From assembly GCA_018241665.1 (NCBI GenBank), contig JAFEDK010000007.1:62001-126000 (forward strand): DNA of 64,000 nt, written 5' to 3'. A program made the translations under genes and the position numbers. The notes beneath the pieces were generated by a model, which saw only the letters and a program-made list of their open reading frames with translations, made no database searches and was not told where the DNA came from. This DNA comes from Pseudomonadota bacterium (GTDB taxonomy: Bacteria; Pseudomonadota; Gammaproteobacteria; Burkholderiales; Rhodocyclaceae). Positions 19,601 to 27,880 of this stretch are shown here, one piece after another. Positions within the stretch are counted from its first letter, which is position 1. Every line of letters begins with the position of its first letter.

Positions 19601-19942
19601 CCCCGCGACAGGAAGGAAGAGTTTCTGTCGCAGATCATCACCCGCCTGAATGAGATCTTCGTGGCCGACCAGCTTACGGACAGGGATATGGTGAATTACG
19701 CCTACACCATTCGCGACAAGGTCGGTGAAAACGAGATCGTGATGAAGCAGATCGAAAACAACTCCACGGAACAAGCCTTGCTGGGTGACTTTTCCAGGGC
19801 TGTTGACGACGCGATCATGGACAGCGGCGCCGCCCATCAAAACCAGATGATGCAGCTATTGGCTGACCCGAAGAAGGCGGCGGGCTTTGCGCGAGTCGTG
19901 TTCGATTTGCTGGTTGCCGGAAAGGCGAATCCGGCCAAGTAG
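16664..19942 (+). CDS. hsdR: type I restriction endonuclease/translocase subunit
   Basis: Motor and nuclease subunit of 1092 residues. The N-terminal endonuclease domain has the PD-(D/E)XK pattern with LVLFVNG followed by TLELKSEF near residues 165-183. The superfamily 2 helicase core follows, with Walker A SAGSGKSNS near 343, the DEAH box in IADEAHSSQ near 457 and later motifs such as FTATPKPK. The C-terminal helical part contacts the methyltransferase core. It translocates DNA from an unmodified site and cuts at a distance. It is the last gene of the restriction locus, with no obvious terminator in the 51 bp before the convergent RND gene. Confidence 0.93.
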   Translation: MSDQASERIFQDDILRQLQAYGWLLGTSDKYNRELALYPEDALAFVQETQATQWQRFCANHPKDSKQKFLELVAGQLAKADPNATNADSRRFGTLGVLRHELRDRNARLSLCQFKPEHDLNPDTLARYAKNRLRVVPELVYSPWASAAQLAEGDNSGGNKAKAWRIDLVLFVNGLPVATLELKSEFKQSVERAIRQYKTTRLPVDPVAKKAEPLLTFKRGALVHFAVSQYAVYMATRLEGENTFFLPFNKGTADGGAGNDVPEDVNRYATDYLWNEVLLPNNLLNILARYVHLQIEDKEDWEGRKYKKESLIFPRYHQWDVVNKLLDAARSEGPGQKYLIQHSAGSGKSNSIAWVAHQLSSLYRADGSKQFHSVIVVTDRTVLDDQLQDTIYQFEHADGVVGRINNKEGEGSKSEKLAAALEGAQPIIIVTIQTFPFVLKAIENSVSLKARCYAIIADEAHSSQSGSTARQLKEVLMKDAGEDPEAELDSDDIIAAAVASRRASGNLSFFAFTATPKPKTLELFGRRPRPDEVASSTNKPAAFHVYSMRQAIEEGFILDVLRNYTNYKVAYKLALKIQEADQEVDSKRARVKLNQWVRLHDHNIAQKVKLIVEHFRDNVLGLLGGQAKAMVVTSSRKEAVRYKQCFDGYIADKGYQKIHAIVAFSGEVAFNDKDPNATELIGRQFTEGNMNPNLKGRDMRKAFDSDDYQVMIVANKFQTGFDQPKLCAMYVDKKLAGVECVQTLSRLNRTYPNKAETGTYVLDFFNEPEDILGAFQPYYQTAELADVSDPNLIFTLHDKLRTAGIFTWQEVEQFCAAFYVKNKSNAAIANICKPAVQRWQQRYKSAVEAFKDAKTMFERTKKTGDTVLITNAENCLKECQKEKDALEIFKKDLGTFVRFYEFMSQIVDYDDTALEKLSLYARNLRPMLRETLIEEDEVDLDNVVLSHYRVARIRQQDLVLKENTGEYKLAPGEGLGTAKPRDRKEEFLSQIITRLNEIFVADQLTDRDMVNYAYTIRDKVGENEIVMKQIENNSTEQALLGDFSRAVDDAIMDSGAAHQNQMMQLLADPKKAAGFARVVFDLLVAGKANPAK

Positions 19943-19993
19943 GTGGCACGCGGCGCGGGCCAGAACAGGCTCCGCACCGTGTGTGGCGTCAGC

Positions 19994-22369
19994 TTACGGC
20001 GCCACCAGCGCCGTCGTCCGCCGCTGGCGTGTTTCACCCACCCCCAGCCACACGGCCAGGGCCGGCAGCAGGAAGATTGCGCCGAGCACATTCACCAGGA
20101 ACATGAAGGCCAGCAGGATGCCCATGTCGGCCTGGAACTTGAGTGCCGAGAAGGCCCAGGTGCCGACGCCGATGGACATCGTCACCGCGGTGAACACGGC
20201 CGCCGTGCCGCGCTGGCGCATGGCCTCGTAGAAGGCTTCGCGCAGGTCGCAGCCGCGGTCGGCCATCTCGTGCTGCAGGCGCTCGTAGATGTAGATGCCG
20301 TAGTCCACACCGACGCCGACGCCCAGCGCGATCACCGGCAGCGTGGCGACCTTGAGGCCGATGCCGAGCAGGGCCATCAGCGCGTTGCACATGATGGTCA
20401 CCAGCACCAGCGGCACGATCACGCACAACACGGCGCGCCAGGAGCGGAAAGTGATCCAGCACAGCAGCGTGATGGCGCCGAAGATCGACACCAGCATCTG
20501 TACCTCGGCCTGTTCCACCGCCTCGTTGGTGGCGGCAGCGACGCCGGCATTGCCGCCGGCGAGGCGGAAATGCACGCCCGGCGTGGTCTCGGCATCGATG
20601 AAGCGGCGCACTTCCTTCACCACGTGGGCGAGGGTCGGGCCCTGGTGGTCCTTCAGGTACACCAGCAGGTTGATGGTCTTGCAGCCGGGTGAATTGAGGC
20701 CGAATTCCGGGTTGGCGGCGCGGGCGGCGCCGGTGCGCAGGGCCGCCTCGGTACGCTGCAGGCCGGCCCAGCGCGGGTTGGCCTCGTTGTTGCCGGCGGC
20801 GTAGAGCTTGGCCAGCCCGGCCACGGTGCTCACCGACTGCACGCCTTCGACGCCGCGCATGTGGAAGTCGAAGCGCTCCACTGCGTTCATCACCTTCCAG
20901 TCGAGGCAGGCTTCGGTGAGGTTCTCGGTATCCACGTACACCGACAGCACGTCCATACCGATGGAGTAGTCGCGGATGATCTGGGCGTTGTCCCGGTTGT
21001 AGCGGGAGTCGGGGCGGAGCTCCGGCACGCCGCTGCCCACGTCGCCGGTTTGCAGGTGGCGGGATTCCCAGGTGGCGCCGGCCAGCAGCACCAGCATCAC
21101 TGCGAAGGTGGCGAGCGCCGGGCGGGGCAGCGACAGGGCCGACAGCTTCCACCACAGGCCGTGGCGGCCGCCCGGCTCGGTGGGCGCGCCGAGGGCCATG
21201 CGTTCCAGGCGCAGGTGGCTCAGCACGATGGGCATGAACATCTTGTTGGTCATGATCATGATGCCCACGCCGAGGCAGGCGGTGATGCCCAGCTCACGCA
21301 CGATGGGGATGTCGATCAGCATGATCACCAGGAAGCCCAGCGCATTGGCCAGCAGGGCCATGGTGCCGGGGATGGCCAGCTTGCGGAAGGCGCCCTCGGC
21401 GGCGTCCATGGCGGTCTGGCCGTCGAGCACGTCCTGCTTCCAGGCGTTGGTCATCTGCACCGCGTGCGACACGCCGATGGAGAAGATCAGGAAGGGCACC
21501 AGCACCGACATCGGGTCGATGCCGTAGCCGATCAGCGGCAGCACGCCGAGCAGCCAGATCACCGGCAGCAGGGCCACGGTGATGGCCAGCAGGGTCAGGC
21601 GGATCGAGCGGGAGTACAGCCACAGCAGCAGCGTGGTCACCGCGAAGGCGATGGCAAAGAAGGCCACCACGGTACTCAGGCCGGCCATCACGTCGCCCAT
21701 CACCTTGGCGAAGCCGACGATCTGGATGTCGATGTTCTTGCCGGCGTGGCGGGTGCGGATGGCTTCGAGCTTCTCGGCGACGCTGGCGTAGTCGAGCTTC
21801 TGGCCGGTCTGCGGGTTGATCTCCAGCAGGTCGGCCTGGACCAGCGCCGATTTCAGGTCGTTGGCTACCAGGCGGCCGATCTGGCCGGACTTGGCCACGT
21901 TGGCGCGCACCTGGGCGAGGCCGGTGGCGTCCGCCTCGAAATGGGAGGGGATCACCACGTCTCCGGTGAAGCCGTCCTCGGTGACTTCGATGTAGCGCAC
22001 GTTCGGCGTGTATAGGGAGCGCACCTCGCCCCGGTTGATGCCGGGGGTGAAGAAGACCTCGTCGGTCACCTTGTGCAGGGCCTGCATGAACTCCGGGTTG
22101 TAGATGTCGCCTTCACCCTTCCAGCGCACGCTGAGCATGATCCGGTTGGCACCGGAGAAGACGCCCGAGTACTCCAGGAAGGCCTTCATGTAAGGGTGGG
22201 ACATCGGGATCAGCTTGTTGAAGCCCGGGTCCAACCGGGTATGCGTGGCCGAGAAGCCGAGGCCGACGGTGATCAGCAGGAAGAGGATGCCGAGCGGCCT
22301 GCGCCAGGTGATCAGCATTCGGGCCAGAAAGGCCACCAGGGCATCGGTGCGGGTCATGCTTGCGCTCAT
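19994..22369 (-). CDS. RND superfamily (MMPL-type) transporter
   Basis: Inner-membrane transporter of 791 residues with the duplicated RND layout: a single membrane helix near the N-terminus, a large periplasmic loop, a bundle of five or six helices (about residues 225-390), then the same pattern again with a final bundle near the C-terminus. It lacks the length of AcrB-type pumps and fits the MMPL/hopanoid-transporter branch, which moves lipids and other hydrophobic molecules. The start overlaps the stop of the YCF48-like gene by 4 nt. Together with DUF1329 and DUF1302 proteins it may form a route across the envelope for the locus substrate; direction of transport is not known. Confidence 0.87.
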   Translation of the reverse strand: MSASMTRTDALVAFLARMLITWRRPLGILFLLITVGLGFSATHTRLDPGFNKLIPMSHPYMKAFLEYSGVFSGANRIMLSVRWKGEGDIYNPEFMQALHKVTDEVFFTPGINRGEVRSLYTPNVRYIEVTEDGFTGDVVIPSHFEADATGLAQVRANVAKSGQIGRLVANDLKSALVQADLLEINPQTGQKLDYASVAEKLEAIRTRHAGKNIDIQIVGFAKVMGDVMAGLSTVVAFFAIAFAVTTLLLWLYSRSIRLTLLAITVALLPVIWLLGVLPLIGYGIDPMSVLVPFLIFSIGVSHAVQMTNAWKQDVLDGQTAMDAAEGAFRKLAIPGTMALLANALGFLVIMLIDIPIVRELGITACLGVGIMIMTNKMFMPIVLSHLRLERMALGAPTEPGGRHGLWWKLSALSLPRPALATFAVMLVLLAGATWESRHLQTGDVGSGVPELRPDSRYNRDNAQIIRDYSIGMDVLSVYVDTENLTEACLDWKVMNAVERFDFHMRGVEGVQSVSTVAGLAKLYAAGNNEANPRWAGLQRTEAALRTGAARAANPEFGLNSPGCKTINLLVYLKDHQGPTLAHVVKEVRRFIDAETTPGVHFRLAGGNAGVAAATNEAVEQAEVQMLVSIFGAITLLCWITFRSWRAVLCVIVPLVLVTIMCNALMALLGIGLKVATLPVIALGVGVGVDYGIYIYERLQHEMADRGCDLREAFYEAMRQRGTAAVFTAVTMSIGVGTWAFSALKFQADMGILLAFMFLVNVLGAIFLLPALAVWLGVGETRQRRTTALVAP

Positions 22370-23370
22370 GAGGAGGCTCCGGAAATCGAGGGCCGGGTGG
22401 CGGCGGCCGCGTGGGTTGTGGGTCGGTAGCGCTGCAGGCCGCCATCGCTGCTGAGCAGCCAGCTGCCGTCGCCGAGGGCCTGCAGGCCGGTGAGGCTGGC
22501 GCGGCCTTCCTTGCGCACGATGTTGAAGCTACGCCCGCCGTCGTGGCTCGCGAGGACCATGCCGCCCTGGCCGGCCAGCAGCAGGCTGCCGTCGGCACCG
22601 ACCGCGTGGCCGTAGGTGGAGATCGGGCCGGGCATGCTGGAGGCCTGCCAGCTGCGGCCGCCGTCCTCGCTGTGGAAGACCTTGCCGCGCATGCCGTAGG
22701 CCACCCAGCGGCCGCCGCCCAGATCGGCGGTGCCGTAGATGGAGCCGTTGTAGAACGGCGGTACGACGTTCCAGTTGCGGCCGCCATCGTCGGAGCGGAG
22801 CAGGGTGCCGGCCTCGCCGGCGATCAGCCACTGCTGGCCGTCAGCCGAGCCGGCGATGCTGTTCAGGTGCCAGTCGCTCAGCCCGGGGATCTCGTGGGGC
22901 GTCCAGCTGTGGCCGTCATCGGTGGACTTCAGCACCCGGCCAAAGGCGCCGATGGCCAGCCACTCGCCCGATGGCAGGCGGGCGGCGCTCATCAGCGGTT
23001 CGCCGTTGGACTGGGTGAAGGCGCTCTCCTGCCAGCTGCGCCCGCCATCGGCGCTGCGCAGGATCCAGCCCTCGTGACCAAGGGCCAGCCCGGTGCCGTT
23101 GCCGGCGAAAACCATGCGGGTGATTACCGCCTGGCGGTCCTGGGGCAGGTGGGCCGGTTGCCAGCTGCGGCCGTCGTCCCGGGAGACCAGAATCTTGCCG
23201 AGCTCACCGGCTGCAACGAGGCCGGCCTGGGTGCGTGCGAGGCTGTTGAGCTGCATCTTGTCCACCGGTAGGTCAGTCGGGCGGAACTGGGGCGTGCTGC
23301 GCGGGGAAAAGGCAAAAATGCCGGCGGCCGCGACGACCGCGGTCAATGCCATGCCAACGTGGGTTCGCAC
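22366..23370 (-). CDS. YCF48/BNR-repeat beta-propeller protein
   Basis: Exported or membrane-anchored protein of 334 residues. The GTG at 23370 is chosen because AGGAGA stands just before it and it begins a signal-anchor (VRTHVGMALTAVVAAAGIFA). The rest is a series of Asp-box repeats (SRDDGRSW, SADGGRSW, STDDGHSW, RSDDGGRNW, HSEDGGRSW, ASHDGGRSF), about one per 45 residues, as in the YCF48/photosystem II assembly-factor-like propellers. In bacteria without photosystems such genes commonly accompany MMPL transporters. It is translationally coupled to the RND gene, so it probably acts as a periplasmic partner. A copy of the shared dyad lies 92 bp upstream. Confidence 0.85.
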   Translation of the reverse strand: MRTHVGMALTAVVAAAGIFAFSPRSTPQFRPTDLPVDKMQLNSLARTQAGLVAAGELGKILVSRDDGRSWQPAHLPQDRQAVITRMVFAGNGTGLALGHEGWILRSADGGRSWQESAFTQSNGEPLMSAARLPSGEWLAIGAFGRVLKSTDDGHSWTPHEIPGLSDWHLNSIAGSADGQQWLIAGEAGTLLRSDDGGRNWNVVPPFYNGSIYGTADLGGGRWVAYGMRGKVFHSEDGGRSWQASSMPGPISTYGHAVGADGSLLLAGQGGMVLASHDGGRSFNIVRKEGRASLTGLQALGDGSWLLSSDGGLQRYRPTTHAAAATRPSISGASS

Positions 23371-23462
23371 GGGTCTCTCCTTTCGGGCTGGGGGCCAGGG
23401 GCCTCGGATGGCGCGTCTGTCTGCGTCGAGTGGCTGAATTATTGGCGCCCGCATTTCCACGG

Positions 23463-23480
23463 CATCGTCCAAAAGGCTTA
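23463..23480 (-). promoter_or_regulatory. shared dyad motif, copy e
   Basis: On the minus strand it reads TAAGCCTTTTGGACGATG, with the GATG end toward the YCF48-like gene. An ATAATT element stands about 20 bp beyond it. It is head-to-head with copy d in the same 293-bp divergent region. Confidence 0.7.
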
Positions 23481-23550
23481 GTGCGGATGGGCGCCGTGCA
23501 TGCCGGCCCCGCGCTGCTTCTTTCCCGCCGCCTTCCGCGCTCGCAAGCGT

Positions 23551-23568
23551 TAGTCCGTTCAGACGATG
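23551..23568 (+). promoter_or_regulatory. shared dyad motif, copy d
   Basis: TAGTCCGTTCAGACGATG, one mismatch in the dyad, lying 95 bp upstream of the HsaA-like gene with its GATG end toward that gene. Confidence 0.72.
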
Positions 23569-23663
23569 AATCGCCACTCCCCGCTGTGGAACGCTTGGAC
23601 CCATCGAAGTGTTTGACTGGCCACAGCATTTCCGCTGTCCGCCTTGACCGACGAGGGAAGACC

Positions 23664-24887
23664 ATGAACGCAGTGACGAAGGAGCAGGAGATGGATGTGC
23701 ATGCAGACGACTACATGACCCCGGAGGCGGTCGAGCTGATCGCCCGGGCGAAAGCTCTGGCGCCGAAGCTGGCCGAGCGGGCCCGCGACGCCGAGAGCAA
23801 GGGCATCGTGCCGGCCGAGTCGGTGCGCGAGATGGCCGAAGCCGGGCTGTTCCGTGTGCTCCAGCCCCGTCGATGGGGCGGCTACGAGCTGGACCCGCGG
23901 GTCTTCTACCGGGTGCAGATGGCGCTGGCCGAAGGCTGCATGTCCACCGCGTGGATCTACGGTGTGATCGGCGTGCACAACTGGCAGCTGCCGCTGTTCC
24001 CCGAACAGGCCCAGAAGGATGTGTGGAGCAAGGACAACGGCACGCTGATCGCCTCCACCTACATGCCGGTCGGCAAGGCCGAGAAGGTCGAAGGCGGCTA
24101 CCGCTTCTCCGGTCGCTGGGGTTTCTCCAGCGGCGTCGAGCATTGCGAGTGGATCTTCCTCGGCGGTCTGCTGCCGCGCCGGGACGGTGGCGAGGGCTTC
24201 GAGCACACCACCTTCCTGCTGCCGAAGTCGGATTTCCGCGTCGAGCACAACTGGGACGTGCTGGGCCTGCGCGCCACCGGCAGCCACGACATCGTCGTCG
24301 AAAACGCCTTTGTGCCCGAGCACCGTACCCAGCGCACCAACGACCACAGCGACGTGGGCTGCCCCGGTCGTGACACCAATCCGGGCTGGCTGTACCGCAT
24401 CCCGTTCACCCAGGTTTTCCAGCGTGCGGTGTCGTCGGCCTGTCTCGGCGCCCTTGAGGGTGCGATCGCCCATTTCCGCGAGCGCGCCGCGGCCCACGTG
24501 GGCAAGCACGGCGCCAAGACCGCCGAGGATGTGAATGCCCAGATGGCGGTCTGCGAGGCAATGATGACCGCCGACCAGCTCAAGCTGGTGCTGTTCCGCA
24601 ACTACGCCCGCATCGTCGAATGCGCCAAGACCGGCGAGCGCATGCCGGTGGAGGAGCGCCTGATGCAGCGCGCCCAGGCCTCCCAGGTGCCCAAGCTGTG
24701 CGCCGCCGCGGCCAGCGAGCTGATGCGTGCCTGTGCGGCGTCCGGCACCTACCGCAGCAACCCGATCGAACGTATCTTCCGCGACATCCACCAGGCCCGC
24801 GCCCACATCGCCAACAACTCGGACGCCTACGCCCGCGCCCACGGCGCGGTGATGCTCGGCCTGCCGAACATGGACGCCTTCGTCTGA
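23664..24887 (+). CDS. flavin-dependent monooxygenase, HsaA/HpaB-like acyl-CoA dehydrogenase fold
   Basis: Oxygenase component of a two-component flavin monooxygenase, 407 residues, starting at the ATG at 23664 after GAGGGAAG. The fold is that of acyl-CoA dehydrogenases, but the sequence (GLFRVLQPRRWGGYELDP, STAWIYGVIGVHNWQLPLF, SGRWGFSSGVEHCEW, LGLRATGSHDIVVE) follows the group D monooxygenases such as HsaA/TesA2, which hydroxylates a phenolic steroid intermediate, and the p-hydroxyphenylacetate 3-hydroxylases. It needs reduced flavin from a separate reductase; none of the usual small HsaB-type proteins is adjacent, but the KshB-like reductase follows by 24 bp. The exact phenolic or enolic substrate is not known. 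Confidence 0.83.
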   Translation: MNAVTKEQEMDVHADDYMTPEAVELIARAKALAPKLAERARDAESKGIVPAESVREMAEAGLFRVLQPRRWGGYELDPRVFYRVQMALAEGCMSTAWIYGVIGVHNWQLPLFPEQAQKDVWSKDNGTLIASTYMPVGKAEKVEGGYRFSGRWGFSSGVEHCEWIFLGGLLPRRDGGEGFEHTTFLLPKSDFRVEHNWDVLGLRATGSHDIVVENAFVPEHRTQRTNDHSDVGCPGRDTNPGWLYRIPFTQVFQRAVSSACLGALEGAIAHFRERAAAHVGKHGAKTAEDVNAQMAVCEAMMTADQLKLVLFRNYARIVECAKTGERMPVEERLMQRAQASQVPKLCAAAASELMRACAASGTYRSNPIERIFRDIHQARAHIANNSDAYARAHGAVMLGLPNMDAFV

Positions 24888-24911
24888 CCGGCAACGACAA
24901 GGCAGGATGAG

Positions 24912-25955
24912 ATGAACGCCGCCCGCTACCACCGCCTCACCGTCGCCGAGGTGAGCGACGAAACCGCCGACGCCCGCTCCTTCAGCTTCGACGTGCCGCC
25001 GGACCTGGCCGAGCAGTTCCGCTACCGCCCGGGGCAGTTCCTCACCCTGCGGCTGCCGGTGGGCGGGCGGCACCTGCCGCGCTGCTACTCGATGTCCAGC
25101 ACGCCGGGGCTGGACGCCCGCCTGCGGGTCACCGTCAAGCGGGTGGCCGGCGGGCGGGGTTCCAATTGGCTGTGCGACCGGATCAAGCCAGGCGATAGCC
25201 TTGAAGTGCTGGCGCCAGCCGGGGTGTTCACCCCCAAGGCGCTGGAGGGAGACTTCCTGTTGTGCGCCGGCGGCAGTGGCATCACGCCGGTCTTCTCCAT
25301 CCTGCGTACGGTGCTGGCGAACGGGCAGGGCCGGGTGCGCCTGTTCTACGCCAACCGGGACGAGGCTTCGGTGATTTTCCGTGACGCGCTGAAAGCCCTG
25401 GCCGCGGCGCATCCGGAGCGCTTGCAGGTGATCCACTGGCTGGATTCCGTACAGGGCACGCCGTCGGTGGCGCAGCTGGCGGCCTTTGGGCGTGATCTGC
25501 GGGATGCCCAGGCCTTCATCTGCGGCCCGGGCCCGTTCATGGATGCGATGGCGACGGCACTCGTCCAGGCCGGACTGCCGGAGGAACGCATCCACGTGGA
25601 GCGTTTCCTGTCCCTGCCGGACGAGGAGGACGGCGCCGCACTGGCGGCCAACGTGGAAGCCGGCCCGCCGGCGGTCGAGCGTGCCGAGCTGGAAGTGCTG
25701 CTGGACGGTGTGACGCACACTATCGACTGCGGTGGCAGCGAAACCCTGCTCGACGCCGCGCTGCGTGCCGGCCTGCTGGCGCCCCATTCCTGCCGGGCCG
25801 GCCTGTGCGCGTCGTGTATGTGCCAGGTGCAGGAAGGCGAGGTGCACCTGCGCCACAACGAGGTGCTCGACGACAAGGATCTGGCCCGCTCATGGACCCT
25901 GAGCTGCCAGGCTGTTCCGCTGAGCGGCAAGCTCCGCGTCCGCTTCCCCGGCTGA
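24912..25955 (+). CDS. ferredoxin-NADP reductase-type oxygenase reductase, KshB/PaaE-like
   Basis: Electron-transfer protein of 347 residues with three domains in order: FAD-binding (RCYSMSSTPG near residue 57), NAD(P)H-binding (GGSGITPVFSILR near 117) and a C-terminal plant-type [2Fe-2S] ferredoxin with C294, C299, C302 (SCRAGLCASCMC) and a last cysteine in LSCQA near 332. The RHNEVLDDKDLA stretch after the cluster loop is close to KshB of 3-ketosteroid 9alpha-hydroxylase. It probably reduces the KshA-like Rieske oxygenase at 133-1236, although the genes are 23 kb apart, and sits in a two-gene operon with the HsaA-like monooxygenase. Confidence 0.88.
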   Translation: MNAARYHRLTVAEVSDETADARSFSFDVPPDLAEQFRYRPGQFLTLRLPVGGRHLPRCYSMSSTPGLDARLRVTVKRVAGGRGSNWLCDRIKPGDSLEVLAPAGVFTPKALEGDFLLCAGGSGITPVFSILRTVLANGQGRVRLFYANRDEASVIFRDALKALAAAHPERLQVIHWLDSVQGTPSVAQLAAFGRDLRDAQAFICGPGPFMDAMATALVQAGLPEERIHVERFLSLPDEEDGAALAANVEAGPPAVERAELEVLLDGVTHTIDCGGSETLLDAALRAGLLAPHSCRAGLCASCMCQVQEGEVHLRHNEVLDDKDLARSWTLSCQAVPLSGKLRVRFPG

Positions 25956-25970
25956 TGCGCCTGGCGGCCG

Positions 25971-25988
25971 TAGTCCTGTCGGACGATG
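25971..25988 (+). promoter_or_regulatory. shared dyad motif, copy b
   Basis: TAGTCCTGTCGGACGATG, a perfect consensus match, 83 bp upstream of the ETF beta gene. It gives this operon its own regulated start despite the tight packing behind the reductase gene. Confidence 0.8.
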
Positions 25989-26071
25989 GCGCGCCACCAC
26001 GCGCTCCGTAAGCTGGGTTCCGGGGAGAGGCCCGCGCCTGCTCCCGGGCAAACCCAGCAAGGAGAAGCGAC

Positions 26072-26821
26072 GTGAAAATATTGGTCCCCGTCAAACGGGT
26101 AGTGGATTACAACGTGAAGGTCCGCGTCCGCGGCGACGGCTCCGGCGTGGAACTGGCCGGCGTGAAGATGGCCATCAACCCCTTCGACGAGATCGCCGTG
26201 GAAGAGGCCGTGCGCCTGCGCGAGGCCAGCATGGCCACCGAAGTGGTGGCGGTGAGCTGCGGGCCGACCGCCTGCCAGGAAACCCTGCGCACCGCACTGG
26301 CGATGGGAGCCGACCGGGCAATCCTGGTGGAGACCGACGCCGAACTGCAGCCGCTGGCGGTCGCCAAGCTGCTCAAGGCCGTCGCCGACAAGGAACAACC
26401 CGACCTGGTGATCTGCGGCAAGCAGGCCATCGACGACGACGCCAACCAGACCGGCCAGATCCTCGCCGCGCTGATGGGGCGCGGCCAGGCCACCTTTGCG
26501 TCGAAGCTGGTGCTGAGTGGACGGACACTCGAAGTCACCCGCGAAGTGGACGGCGGCCTGGAGACTCTCGCTCTTGAGCTGCCGGCGGTGGTCACCGCCG
26601 ATCTGCGCCTCAACGAGCCGCGCTACGCGACGCTCCCCAACATCATGAAAGCCAAGAAGAAGCCGCTGGAGGTACTGCCTGCCGGCGCGCTGGGCGTGGA
26701 CGTCGCGCCGCGCCTGCGCCATACCCGCCACGCCGAACCTGAAGCCCGCAAGGCCGGTATCCGCGTGGCCGACGTGGCCGAGCTGGTCTCCCGCCTGAAG
26801 AACGAAGCCAAGGTGATCTGA
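26072..26821 (+). CDS. etfB: electron transfer flavoprotein beta subunit
   Basis: Beta subunit of the soluble electron carrier ETF, 249 residues, starting at a GTG eight bases after [22 protein letters not shown] and [17 protein letters not shown] at the N-terminus and the [12 protein letters not shown]-like segment [15 protein letters not shown] are typical of the family. ETF takes electrons from acyl-CoA dehydrogenases and delivers them to ETF-quinone oxidoreductase, encoded at 37503-39158. The gene is 2 bp from etfA. Its private copy of the shared dyad suggests it is induced with the catabolic pathway, as a set dedicated to it. Confidence 0.95.
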   Translation: MKILVPVKRVVDYNVKVRVRGDGSGVELAGVKMAINPFDEIAVEEAVRLREASMATEVVAVSCGPTACQETLRTALAMGADRAILVETDAELQPLAVAKLLKAVADKEQPDLVICGKQAIDDDANQTGQILAALMGRGQATFASKLVLSGRTLEVTREVDGGLETLALELPAVVTADLRLNEPRYATLPNIMKAKKKPLEVLPAGALGVDVAPRLRHTRHAEPEARKAGIRVADVAELVSRLKNEAKVI

Positions 26822-26823
26822 AC

Positions 26824-27768
26824 ATGAAGACTCTGGTTATTGCCGAACACGACAACGCCGCGCTGGCGCCGGCCACCCTCAATGTCCTGGCTGCCGCCGC
26901 AAGGCTCGGTGGCGAGGTAGACCTGCTGGTCGCCGGGCAGGACTGCCGCGCGGTGGCCGAGGTGGCTGCGGCTGTCGCGGGTGTGGCCCGCGTGATCCTG
27001 GTGGACGCGCCGGCCTACAAGGATCAGCTGGCCGAGAACCTGGCCGCGCTGGTGGTCGCACAAGTACGTACAAAGTCATACGGCGCGGTGCTTGCGGCGG
27101 CCTCGGCTTTTGGGAAGAATCTCGCTCCCCGCGTGGCGGCGCTGCTGGATGTGGCGCAAGTTTCCGACGTGGTGTCGATTACCGCGGTCGGCCGTTATGT
27201 GCGGCCGATCTACGCCGGAAATGTGCTGGTGTCGGTGGAGTCCGACGAGCCCGTGCAGGTGCTGACCGTGCGGCCGACGTCCTTCGACGCGGTGGCGGCA
27301 ACGGGCGGTGCCGCAACGGTGGAAGAAGCGCAGGCCGAGGCCGACCTGGGCCTGTCGCGCCTGGTGGGCCGGGCGCTCAGCAAATCGGAACGCCCCGAAC
27401 TGGGTTCTGCTGCTATCGTGGTGTCGGGCGGGCGCGGGCTGGGCAACGGCGACAATTACCAGCAGGTGCTGGCACCGCTGGCCGACCGGCTCGGCGCGGC
27501 GTTGGGGGCTTCGCGAGCGGCTGTTGATGCGGGCTATGTGCCCAACGACTACCAGGTCGGCCAGACCGGCAAGATCGTCGCGCCGGGGCTGTACCTGGCG
27601 GTCGGCATCTCCGGCGCCATTCAGCACCTGGCCGGCATGAAGGATTCGAAGGTGATCGTCGCGATCAACAAGGATCCGGATGCACCGATCTTCCAGGTGG
27701 CCGACTACGGTCTGGTCGGTGACCTGTTTGAAGCAGTACCGCAATTGACTGCCAGCCTCGCCAGCTGA
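26824..27768 (+). CDS. etfA: electron transfer flavoprotein alpha subunit
   Basis: Alpha subunit of ETF, 314 residues. The C-terminal FAD-binding region is clear: [13 protein letters not shown], the [19 protein letters not shown] segment, and [20 protein letters not shown]. It follows etfB with a 2-bp gap and pairs with it as a heterodimer. Electrons would come from acyl-CoA dehydrogenases acting on the CoA esters made by this locus; no classical acyl-CoA dehydrogenase gene lies in the window, so those are encoded elsewhere. Confidence 0.95.
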   Translation: MKTLVIAEHDNAALAPATLNVLAAAARLGGEVDLLVAGQDCRAVAEVAAAVAGVARVILVDAPAYKDQLAENLAALVVAQVRTKSYGAVLAAASAFGKNLAPRVAALLDVAQVSDVVSITAVGRYVRPIYAGNVLVSVESDEPVQVLTVRPTSFDAVAATGGAATVEEAQAEADLGLSRLVGRALSKSERPELGSAAIVVSGGRGLGNGDNYQQVLAPLADRLGAALGASRAAVDAGYVPNDYQVGQTGKIVAPGLYLAVGISGAIQHLAGMKDSKVIVAINKDPDAPIFQVADYGLVGDLFEAVPQLTASLAS

Positions 27769-27777
27769 GCGTCCCCA

Positions 27778-27804
27778 GGGGCCGGGTTGTACCCAGCCGG
27801 CCCC
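27778..27804 (+). terminator. hairpin after etfA
   Basis: GGGGCCGG at 27778-27785 pairs with CCGGCCCC at 27797-27804, with a further GGG/CCC pair inside the loop. There is no T-run, so it may be only a partial terminator before the regulator gene. Confidence 0.45.
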
Positions 27805-27880
27805 CGCGGGATGCCAGGAAGAAAGAGCGAAGCGGCAGAGCAAACATATAAAACAAAAGCATGACCGGAGGAGAGGTGAC

